Shown here one piece after another: positions 1 to 5,210 of a DNA stretch of 5,210 nucleotides (position 1 is the first letter of the stretch; each line of letters opens with the position of its first letter). Below the pieces are notes generated by a model. That model saw nothing but the letters and a program-made list of their open reading frames with translations, had not been told where the DNA came from and ran no database searches. The position numbers and the translations under genes were made by a program. Where the stretch lies: NCBI GenBank assembly GCA_019694835.1, contig JAIBBE010000219.1:1-5210 (forward strand), read 5' to 3'. Source of the DNA: Fimbriimonadaceae bacterium (GTDB lineage: Bacteria > Armatimonadota > Fimbriimonadia > Fimbriimonadales > Fimbriimonadaceae).

Positions 1-31
1 ACAATCCCTCTCTTTGATGCATCGGAGGGAC

Positions 32-775
32 ATGCAGTATCGTTCCGAAGTTGTTTCCGTCGCGGGCTTTGTCCAACAAATTGCCTGCTCTTATTTGCGA
101 CACGGCTACTGGTGGTATGTCACTGGCTGGATTCCCGCGGGCAAGGACGCCGAAATGATCGACCGCAAGCTCATCGAAAAATACGGCATCGGCGTGTCGG
201 AAAAAACGCGTGCCCGGCGAAAACAAGCGGGGCTGGCCAACCTGCAATACCTTCGTCATGAACGGACTTTCGCGATATTCGCGACGAAGGGGCAACACCG
301 TTTCTTCGAGGAAGAGGCCGCTGGCATCCGGGACATACGGCGGATTCCGCTGCGGTATTCGGGCTATTCCATCAGCTATCGGCGCGGCGGTCGCACGTCG
401 GATGGTGCTCCCGATCATCGGTGGCACGCCCATGTGGAAATCGACCGCCATGTTTACCTTGGCGTTCGAGCCTACTTGCTCGAACTCGCCGTCCACAGGT
501 CAGCCGAGAAATTGGCGATGGAGTTCTACGAATTGCCGTTCGAGCCTTACGCCCCCATCCGGCGCCAGCTTCTGACGCTGCACCGTGCCGTCAACCGGGT
601 TCGCAAACAAGCCGGTTATCATCCGATACCCATCGAAGTGCTGCCTCTTCGTCGACGCATCGTCAAGCCATTTGGCGAAATCGACCAATTCCGTGTGACA
701 ACCGTCAGGCATAGACAAGTTGTGCTCGCTGAGAGCATTGACGAGCCCGAAGCTGAACCAGGGCGAGAGCGTTGA
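32..775 (+). CDS. Uncharacterised basic, aromatic-rich protein (possible 5' partial)
   Basis: I cannot assign a function to this gene. From the ATG at 32 it encodes 247 residues. The frame has no stop between position 2 and the start, so the gene may begin further upstream. Other candidate starts are TTG at 14 and ATG at 17. I chose 32 because a GGAGG lies at 24-28, although its 3-nt spacer is short. Visible landmarks are a striking GYWWYVTGWIPAGKD block (residues 25-39), a KYGIGVSEKTRARRKQAGLA basic block (50-69), FFEEE (91-95), and a histidine cluster H129, H132, H134 in DHRWHAHVEID. The C-terminal third is Arg-rich. There is no signal peptide, membrane segment or recognisable helix-turn-helix. 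The ordered aromatic and charged blocks and codon structure suggest a real protein. From memory the N-terminal block resembles a recurrent uncharacterised planctomycete family. It could be linked to mobile DNA, but nothing here proves that. The last 71 bp overlap the convergent aminotransferase gene. Confidence 0.62.
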   Translation: MQYRSEVVSVAGFVQQIACSYLRHGYWWYVTGWIPAGKDAEMIDRKLIEKYGIGVSEKTRARRKQAGLANLQYLRHERTFAIFATKGQHRFFEEEAAGIRDIRRIPLRYSGYSISYRRGGRTSDGAPDHRWHAHVEIDRHVYLGVRAYLLELAVHRSAEKLAMEFYELPFEPYAPIRRQLLTLHRAVNRVRKQAGYHPIPIEVLPLRRRIVKPFGEIDQFRVTTVRHRQVVLAESIDEPEAEPGRER

Positions 776-1970
776 TCAACATGCCCGCTTCATGGGTGGT
801 GAATTGCTTGCTCGGCGTTGACAGCCGAAGGATCCCACCTCGGTAGCAGGTCAAGGCGATGCCGAACTCGTGAAACCGCTCCCGCAGCACTTGCGGACTC
901 CATCGGCGGACTTCTGGGCAAGTCGCCTGGAGGAGAACGGCAGCCGACCGGAACTCTTCATCAGGAAGGAGCGGAGACCAGCCGGTCATGTGGCCGATGC
1001 GGGCGACCATTTCGGCAATGGCGGTTCGCCGGTGATGCAAATCGTAAGTCGCCACCTCGGGACCGTGGCCCTGTAACGCGCCTCGGAGCGCGAAGAGTGG
1101 CGAAACGTTGACGGTCTCGGTGAACCGACGCAACTTGCCCGTTTCCAGCCCGTGCAGAAACGCCAGGAGCGGGTCGTCGAGCGTTCCCCGAGCCAAGTAT
1201 TTGACGCATGCACTCTGGATTTCTGACCGAGTTGCTGCGTTCGGGCAAAATCCGATTCCCAAGGGAAGATGACTGCCGAGCCATTTATGACACCCGGCCA
1301 TGTAGAAGTCGCAGGGCAGTTCCGACAATCTCAGGGGGAATTGTCCGACAGCCTGGGAACCATCTACCGCGATGAAGCTATTGCCGGCGGCCTGCCGAAA
1401 TGCTCGAACGATCTCGGTCGCTGGCAAACAAATTCCGTCATGGCTGACGTGCGGAAACATTAGACCGGTGCATCTCTTGGAGAGGAAGCGATCCATCATG
1501 GTTTCGATGAGTTGTCGGGGCGAGATTTCGCGACGAAGAATCCGGGCACGAATGCGGAGGTATTCGATCTGGCCTTGCGCTTTGCGAGCGGTTCGCCGAA
1601 GAATGTCGCCGTAGCTCGGCCAGGTAAGGTCGGTGACGAGGACGGTCCCGCCGTTGCGAAACAGTTGACGTGCAGCGAGTTTGGCAAGGTTTGCGGACCG
1701 GCCCGCCAAGAGCGGCGGCGAATTGAATGAGAGACCAGCAAACGCGGCGAGCGCCGCCTTGAGTTCGGCGATGCCGGCCCAGGAACGCAACCCCGGATAC
1801 CGCGATTGAAGATGCGAAGGCCAAGCCGAAAAACCGTCTCGCAGGAACTTTTCAAAGTACAGCGTGCAACCTTCTTCGCCGGCAACCCGCACGAATTCTC
1901 TCAAAGCCAACTGCGCGGTCGGTGCCATTCGTCCCATCCGAGCCGCGTCGAGATACAACATCGACGGCAT
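705..1970 (-). CDS. Class V aminotransferase-fold PLP-dependent enzyme
   Basis: This is a complete 421-residue protein of the fold-type-I, class V aminotransferase family (cysteine desulfurase, isopenicillin-N epimerase and kynureninase relatives). Family landmarks appear in order. LAGRSANLAKLAARQLF (about 88-104) corresponds to the PLP phosphate-binding helix. W117 in DLTWPSY is the likely ring-stacking aromatic. FPHVSHDGI (172-180) matches the usual HVS..G strand. AVDGSQAVG (201-209) carries D203, which would contact the pyridine nitrogen, and Q206. GCHKW (226-230) carries K229, the Schiff-base lysine. Arg382 in GILRLSTPS is the likely substrate-carboxylate arginine. The loop before Arg382 (LTCYRGG) is short and lacks the GHHC-type loop of SufS/CsdB, which argues against ordinary cysteine desulfurase activity. 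C375 is present but only 7 residues before Arg382. The substrate is unknown. The start at 1970 has no clear ribosome site, and ATG at 1961 is an alternative. The length is normal for the family. The stop end overlaps the convergent gene. Confidence 0.88.
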   Translation of the reverse strand: MPSMLYLDAARMGRMAPTAQLALREFVRVAGEEGCTLYFEKFLRDGFSAWPSHLQSRYPGLRSWAGIAELKAALAAFAGLSFNSPPLLAGRSANLAKLAARQLFRNGGTVLVTDLTWPSYGDILRRTARKAQGQIEYLRIRARILRREISPRQLIETMMDRFLSKRCTGLMFPHVSHDGICLPATEIVRAFRQAAGNSFIAVDGSQAVGQFPLRLSELPCDFYMAGCHKWLGSHLPLGIGFCPNAATRSEIQSACVKYLARGTLDDPLLAFLHGLETGKLRRFTETVNVSPLFALRGALQGHGPEVATYDLHHRRTAIAEMVARIGHMTGWSPLLPDEEFRSAAVLLQATCPEVRRWSPQVLRERFHEFGIALTCYRGGILRLSTPSKQFTTHEAGMLINALALVQLRARQCSQRAQLVYA

Positions 1971-1985
1971 GGAAGGCCCAAAGCC

Positions 1986-2007
1986 TGTACACTATCTTGT
2001 ACACTAT
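1986..2007 (-). repeat. Tandem 12-bp direct repeat, candidate operator
   Basis: On the minus strand two perfect copies of ATAGTGTACA lie head to tail with a 12-bp period (plus-strand copies of TGTACACTAT at 1986-1995 and 1998-2007). Each contains the palindromic core TGTACA. A third partial match, TGTA, starts at 2008. The array ends 15 bp upstream of the aminotransferase ATG and abuts a -10-like TACAAT. Position, exactness and the internal palindrome fit binding of a repressor or activator on one helix face. No regulator gene is visible in the window, so the ligand protein is unknown. Confidence 0.45.
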
Positions 2008-2011
2008 TGTA
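2006..2011 (-). promoter_or_regulatory. Possible -10 element (TACAAT) for the aminotransferase gene
   Basis: The minus strand reads TACAAT here, five of six matches to the bacterial housekeeping TATAAT consensus. It would give a transcript start near 1999 and a leader of about 30 nt. I found no good -35 hexamer at the normal 16-18 bp spacing (the sequence there is CGATCG), so the element is weak or activator-dependent. It directly adjoins the tandem repeats, which would then cover the start of transcription. Confidence 0.25.
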
Positions 2012-2054
2012 GGCATTCAGCCGGCCAGCGATCGACGAAATTCGGGTGATTTTC

Positions 2055-2087
2055 CGCCAGTCACGACTGCCGCTCGTCACTCTGGCG
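2055..2087. repeat. Imperfect inverted repeat downstream of the ABC-3C cassette
   Basis: Outer arms CGCCAG (2055-2060) and CTGGCG (2082-2087) are complementary, and inner arms ACGA (2063-2066) and TCGT (2074-2077) pair across a 7-nt loop, with an asymmetric internal loop between the two stems. It lies 55 bp past the ATPase stop. On the minus strand the stem is followed by GAAAATC rather than a T tract, so it is not a standard intrinsic terminator. It could still cap or protect the 3' end of the transcript. Confidence 0.3.
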
Positions 2088-2141
2088 ATGAAACCGAAGT
2101 ATTCACCAGTATTTACTCATTCATGTTTTCAGGATCCAAAC

Positions 2142-4094
2142 TCACTCATCAGACGCGTCGTCGTCTTCTACGGGGGCATCAGGCCAGTCGAATGGAACCA
2201 ACTTCTCTTGCGAGCCCCAACGGTACTTGACTGCCGCCTTATACTTGTCGAAATCGGCGAAATAGGCATGCTCCAGCACGATTACTTGAAGCGTCTTCTG
2301 CTGGGTGACTTCATCGAATAGCGTGTCGAAGTATTTCTTCAGATCCGCCTTGTCCGAGGTAACTATCTGGACTTCGCCTGGGTTGGCCTCCGGAGAGTAG
2401 AACGGCCTACTCAGCTGATCAAAGATGACTACGCCCGGTACCGGTCGATCACTCCCCGCGAATACTCGATGTAGCCCAAGCACCGCACTCAGCCTCCCGC
2501 TAAGGCAGCTTTCGTCGCCGCCAACGTCTCGCATGTCCATGACGCGATTGCCCCGGATGAACTGCAACCGCACTTTCCGGGCATCGAACATCGCCTGGAC
2601 ATCGCGGTAATTCTCGTCAATTGGCAGATCTTTGAGAATGGACGACGCGTGCGTCGAGACTTGCAACTGGAGGGCGTTGAGGCTCTCGGTTTTCGCTTCC
2701 GGATCAACCAGCGATTCAAGATCTTCTATTTCAGAGCGGAGATCTTCGAGCTTATCTTCCTCGGCTGCGGGTGCTCTGAGTATGGTATCGAGAAAGTAGC
2801 TGATTCGCCCCGCAACACGCATGCGGCGTTGATCGAGGTCGATCCTCCCGGCATTTTGTTCATCCTCCCTGATGATGCCCGCAATCTGTTCTCTCACGCC
2901 CACAAGCTGAGCCGCCGCACCCTCCATCTGCTCGCGAAGCCCGGCAATGTAGTCATCGATCTGGGGGCGGTCTTGAGTCACTTCCTCAAGATCACCACCC
3001 AGCCGGGTCAGTGCCGCCTGGATGGCATTAAGAGGCTCCGTCCTAGTAGTTATCGAGTTCTCGCATACCGGGCAGACATCTGTCTCTCCTCCAACCTTGA
3101 AGACGCTGCTGACGTCCAGCTTCCGCTGTTGCCGCCGCACCGACTCCGCGAAGCCGTTAGCGGAGGTGAGCATCTCTTCCGCGGCGTTTAAGTGGGACCG
3201 CAAGTTTGCGATGGAGCCTTGAAGCTGTCGTTCCCGAGCGTTCAGTGGCGCCAGGCGATCACCGACCGCAACCGGGGCTTGAGGGGTCGGTGCCCACGTC
3301 GCAGCAGTCCGCAACGACAGGAATCCATCGTCACCCGATTCTGAAGCCGGGTTGACTTGAACCATTCCGAGGTTAAGGGCCTCCTCCAAAAGCGCCGCCC
3401 CGCGTTCCACATTCGCATCGGTATCGGTCCGGGCCGATTCACGGCGTCGCTCTTCTCGCTCTAGCTGAGCCCTCAGTTTTTTCAGACGGACTTCGTTTGC
3501 CGCGGTCGACTCATCTACTGCCCCCAGGAAGTACGGGATCGAGTCCGTGATGCTGAGCCGGCGCTCGTCGTTCATCCCGCGGAGGAGGGCAAGCTTATCG
3601 AGGATGACGTCGTCGCTCACCAGGACATACGGGAGTGCGTTCCTCAACGAGATCCGGTTCCCTTGTCGCTCGGTGAAAGTCTGGCCGGTGACATTCCCCA
3701 TCCGCATAGCCTGTTCAAACTGCCGCAATGCGCCATCGGTGTTCGTTCTCTTCCGTAGGTCATTTTCCGACGGGGGGATCTCGGCTTGGGGACCGACCGA
3801 GTAAAACACATCCTCGCTGGATTTCCGAGGGAGCTGGACGACCCGCCGGCAGATGAACACCTCGGTTTTGTCGCGCACCCAACACACCCCAACCCACGAG
3901 CACCTCTCTCGCACGATACCCGGGATGTGACACTCCCCCGCCCCCATCGCGTAGTCTATCGCCTCGATGATTGCCGACTTTCCGGTGTTCGACTCACCGA
4001 CAATAATGTTAACTGCCGAAAGGTCGAAGATCAGGTCTCGGCGCGACCCGTGGTGGCTGTAGAATGCAAGTGATTTGATTTGCCATCGGCTCAT
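2142..4094 (-). CDS. ABC-3C system SMC/Rad50-like ATPase (DUF3732 family)
   Basis: This 650-residue protein is an SMC/Rad50-type ABC ATPase that I recognise as the DUF3732 class, the ATPase of ABC three-component systems. The N-terminal head has the strand FDLSAVNIIVGESNTGKS, with the Walker A motif GESNTGKS at 33-40. Charged helical stretches at about 196-235, 283-330 and 352-475 look like coiled-coil arms. Between them lies VCPVC, with C341 and C344 forming a Rad50-like zinc-hook motif at the arm tip. The C-terminal head has GGDESCLSGRLSAVLGLHRV (525-544) in the signature position. VPGVVIFDQLSRPFYSPE (552-569) holds Walker B with D559, and VIVLEHAYFAD (604-614) holds H609 as the switch histidine. 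Walker B ends DQ rather than DE, which I recall as typical of this family. The protein ends in an acidic tail. Start: the ATG at 4094 overlaps the upstream stop as ATGA and has GGGAG at 4102-4106 with a 7-nt spacer. It is probably cytoplasmic and acts on DNA or a nucleoprotein complex. Confidence 0.92.
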   Translation of the reverse strand: MSRWQIKSLAFYSHHGSRRDLIFDLSAVNIIVGESNTGKSAIIEAIDYAMGAGECHIPGIVRERCSWVGVCWVRDKTEVFICRRVVQLPRKSSEDVFYSVGPQAEIPPSENDLRKRTNTDGALRQFEQAMRMGNVTGQTFTERQGNRISLRNALPYVLVSDDVILDKLALLRGMNDERRLSITDSIPYFLGAVDESTAANEVRLKKLRAQLEREERRRESARTDTDANVERGAALLEEALNLGMVQVNPASESGDDGFLSLRTAATWAPTPQAPVAVGDRLAPLNARERQLQGSIANLRSHLNAAEEMLTSANGFAESVRRQQRKLDVSSVFKVGGETDVCPVCENSITTRTEPLNAIQAALTRLGGDLEEVTQDRPQIDDYIAGLREQMEGAAAQLVGVREQIAGIIREDEQNAGRIDLDQRRMRVAGRISYFLDTILRAPAAEEDKLEDLRSEIEDLESLVDPEAKTESLNALQLQVSTHASSILKDLPIDENYRDVQAMFDARKVRLQFIRGNRVMDMRDVGGDESCLSGRLSAVLGLHRVFAGSDRPVPGVVIFDQLSRPFYSPEANPGEVQIVTSDKADLKKYFDTLFDEVTQQKTLQVIVLEHAYFADFDKYKAAVKYRWGSQEKLVPFDWPDAPVEDDDASDE

Positions 4095-4576
4095 CGGTGG
4101 GCTCCCAAGCAGACGAATACGGTTTCCTCTGATCGCACGCGCCCAGTCCAGCCGCCTAACCGCTTCGCCAATTTCATTGCCCGTCCGGGCTCCGTTACCG
4201 CGTCAAAGTTTGGCTTCCTCTTCAACCCCGTGGAAATTGGTAGCACATGGCCTTGGTCGTTGACGGTCAAAATCCGCTGCCGAATACCAAATAGAAGCCC
4301 GTGCCTACTGAACTTGGCGGTGCGAGTTAGTCTCTCGGGAAACCCGATCGTGACCTGCGGGAACCGCCCCACCCACGGCAATAGGCCCGTAGTGGCGACC
4401 GTCTCTTCGAGGGTCGAGGCGATTTCGCCCGACAGCACTATCGGTAGTGGCAGGTAGATTAATGACAAAGGCACGCCTGCGGGGTCCTCTTTGACGTAGG
4501 CCTCCACAAACGCGCGAATGATCAGCGCTCCCAGGGCCGGGTTGGTGGAAGCATAGATGTCGATGCTGACTGCCAT
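4091..4576 (-). CDS. ABC-3C system middle component (MC3/DUF6521-like)
   Basis: This small 161-residue protein matches what I recall of the 'three component ABC system middle component' family (MC3, DUF6521). Landmarks are an early NPAL (12-15) followed by an amphipathic helix to about residue 27, the hydrophobic strand SLIYLPLPIVLSGE (38-51), then GLLPWVGRFPQVTIGFPERL (64-83), a HGLLFGI helix, and a terminal AKRLGGWTGR with a final TVFVCLGAHR strand. There is no catalytic motif. In ABC-3C systems this component is proposed to connect the ATPase with the CTD-bearing effector. I chose ATG at 4576, which shares its A with the upstream stop (TGATG) and has GGGG at 4582-4585 five nt upstream. GTG at 4579 is the alternative and would add one residue. 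The end overlaps the ATPase start as ATGA. Family assignment rests on pattern plus position between the two partners. Confidence 0.85.
   Translation of the reverse strand: MAVSIDIYASTNPALGALIIRAFVEAYVKEDPAGVPLSLIYLPLPIVLSGEIASTLEETVATTGLLPWVGRFPQVTIGFPERLTRTAKFSRHGLLFGIRQRILTVNDQGHVLPISTGLKRKPNFDAVTEPGRAMKLAKRLGGWTGRVRSEETVFVCLGAHR
4102..4106 (-). promoter_or_regulatory. Ribosome binding site of the ABC-3C ATPase gene
   Basis: GGGAG on the minus strand sits within the end of the middle-component gene, with a 7-nt spacer to the ATPase ATG. Together with the ATGA overlap it supports the assigned start and coupled translation. Confidence 0.5.
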
Positions 4577-5210
4577 CACTGCCCCTTTGCTTTGAACTTC
4601 GTTACCAGCTTTTCGTAATCCGGATGCCAGCCGAGTTCTGCTTCTTCAGCCAATTGCTGATAACTTCCTTGGACGAGGAACGCATGTGTCCAATCAGGCC
4701 GGATTCGCCGGACCTCATGAGGAGCTTGGTGGTGCGACCAGTCAAGCAGGGCCAATCCGAGCTGGCAATGCTCGGCCGGCTTCTTGCCGCTACAGTCGTC
4801 CTTCATTGGCCCGAATCTCCCATCCCAGACCTCGATGAGTCGTTTATCAAATGCTTCCAGGTCTGCGGCCGCAGCGAAATCCCGGTCCAGCCACTCTTGG
4901 CGTTGGTTGCGTGCCCTCCACCGGGCCAGTGCAGCCCGGTTGATTCTGTTTTTGCCGCCCTTCACCCACAGGATCTGCTGCTTCATGACCAGCCCGACTT
5001 CTTTGTCGATCGAGGGTGGCTCCGAGTCGCTGAAGTGGTCAGGGAGGCTGCGATCCGAGTGTTCCAGAATCATGTCCTGGATGCGTCGCTGCACTTCAGA
5101 TTTGGTGAGCTTCCGCGATCGCTTCTTGAGCAGCGAAAGCACGACTTGGCGATCCCACCATGCGATCAAGTCTTCAATGAGCTTCGTTCGGATTGACGGC
5201 AGCAGGAGGC
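4576..5210 (-). CDS. ABC-3C system C-terminal-domain protein (effector/sensor), 5' partial
   Basis: The visible 210 residues are the C-terminal part of the third ABC-3C component, and the gene runs off the right edge. A TTG at 5169 could be mistaken for a start, but codons upstream to 5208 read LLLPSIRTKLIED without a stop and continue the same helical pattern, so the gene is truncated by the window. Visible landmarks (fragment numbering) are a Trp-rich helix IAWWDRQVVLSLL (15-27), the ARNQRQEWLDRDF block (99-111), LEAFDKRLIEVWDGRFGPM (117-135), and the closing RIRPDWTHAFLVQGSY (168-183) with GWHPDYE (193-199). The last blocks are the pattern I recall for ABC-3C C-terminal domains, probably the CTD7 group. 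In this class the unseen N-terminal region normally carries the effector domain (for example a nuclease, peptidase or other toxic enzyme). Its type here is unknown. It is the first gene of the coupled cassette within the window, and any promoter lies outside. Confidence 0.85.
   Translation of the reverse strand, partial: LLLPSIRTKLIEDLIAWWDRQVVLSLLKKRSRKLTKSEVQRRIQDMILEHSDRSLPDHFSDSEPPSIDKEVGLVMKQQILWVKGGKNRINRAALARWRARNQRQEWLDRDFAAAADLEAFDKRLIEVWDGRFGPMKDDCSGKKPAEHCQLGLALLDWSHHQAPHEVRRIRPDWTHAFLVQGSYQQLAEEAELGWHPDYEKLVTKFKAKGQ
4582..4585 (-). promoter_or_regulatory. Ribosome binding site deciding the middle-component start
   Basis: The minus strand reads AAAGGGGCAGTGATGG at this junction. 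The GGGG core is five nt from the ATG at 4576 but only two nt from the GTG at 4579, so it favours ATG. The site lies inside the 3' end of the upstream CTD gene, which fits translational coupling. Confidence 0.45.

Larger units (their letters stand above)
1971..2141. other. Intergenic gap between ABC-3C cassette and aminotransferase gene
   Basis: This 171-bp gap is the only non-coding stretch of note. It is visibly more AT-rich than the flanking genes, especially at 2090-2141. Reading in the minus direction it follows the ATPase stop, contains short repeats (AATACT twice, 10 bp apart, near 2099-2115), then an imperfect inverted repeat (2055-2087), and finally a 12-bp tandem repeat just before the aminotransferase start. 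I see no tRNA, small RNA or convincing open frame. The simplest reading is the end of one transcript plus a regulated promoter for the next gene. Confidence 0.6.

Noticed and set aside
1438..1885. Two 128-129-codon minus-strand frames inside the aminotransferase gene
   Set aside because: Both lie within the PLP-enzyme gene in other frames. Their Arg/Ser/Pro-rich products are typical of out-of-frame translation of GC-rich DNA.
1986..2011. CRISPR or iteron array
   Set aside because: There are only two exact 10-bp units with a 2-bp gap. This is too few and too short for CRISPR, and there is no replication gene beside it.
2099..2136. Possible promoter on the minus strand (TTGGAT, 18-bp spacer, TAAATA) just after the ATPase stop
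   Set aside because: The -35 matches the consensus at only three positions, and the leader would exceed 120 nt. AT-rich gaps yield such matches by chance.
2115..2149. Near-repeat ACTCATTCAT / ACTCACTCAT, considered as an attachment site or target duplication
   Set aside because: It is only 10 bp, imperfect, 25 bp apart, and one copy overlaps the ATPase stop. Nothing is bounded by it.
2649..3191. 180-codon open frame on the + strand inside the ATPase gene
   Set aside because: It lies antisense to the ATPase gene. Its product has no recognisable motif, while the opposite strand encodes clear ABC motifs.
4624..5196. 190-codon open frame on the + strand opposite the CTD gene
   Set aside because: It is an antisense shadow. 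The minus frame carries the recognisable RIRPDW...GSY...GWHPDYE pattern and couples to the middle component.

Overview
The window is moderately GC-rich bacterial DNA, densely coded, with five genes. One is cut by the right edge. The best-supported content is a three-gene ABC three-component (ABC-3C) cassette on the minus strand, a class of predicted biological-conflict (defence) system. The host cannot be fixed from this sequence. The uncharacterised GYWWYVTG-type protein at the left recalls families I associate with Planctomycetes, but that is from memory and weak.

Layout, left to right. Positions 32-775 (+) hold an uncharacterised basic, aromatic-rich protein whose frame is open to the left edge. 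Positions 705-1970 (-) hold a complete fold-type-I, class V aminotransferase-like PLP enzyme. It overlaps the first gene tail to tail by 71 bp. Positions 1971-2141 are the only intergenic gap. It carries a tandem 12-bp repeat next to a -10-like hexamer, just upstream of the aminotransferase start, plus an imperfect inverted repeat. Positions 2142-5210 (-) hold the ABC-3C cassette. In transcription order it contains a CTD-bearing effector/sensor gene whose N-terminal part lies beyond position 5210, a 161-residue middle component, and a 650-residue SMC/Rad50-like DUF3732 ATPase with a CPVC hook.

The three ABC-3C genes are joined by a TGATG and an ATGA stop/start overlap, so they should be translated as one coupled unit. 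By analogy with the published computational description of ABC-3C systems, the ATPase is expected to sense or act on nucleoprotein complexes, the middle component to bridge, and the N-terminal domain fused to the CTD to be the toxic or catalytic effector. That effector domain is the missing piece. The aminotransferase is on the same strand, 171 bp downstream, and appears to have its own promoter/operator-like region. I therefore treat it as a neighbour rather than a fourth component.
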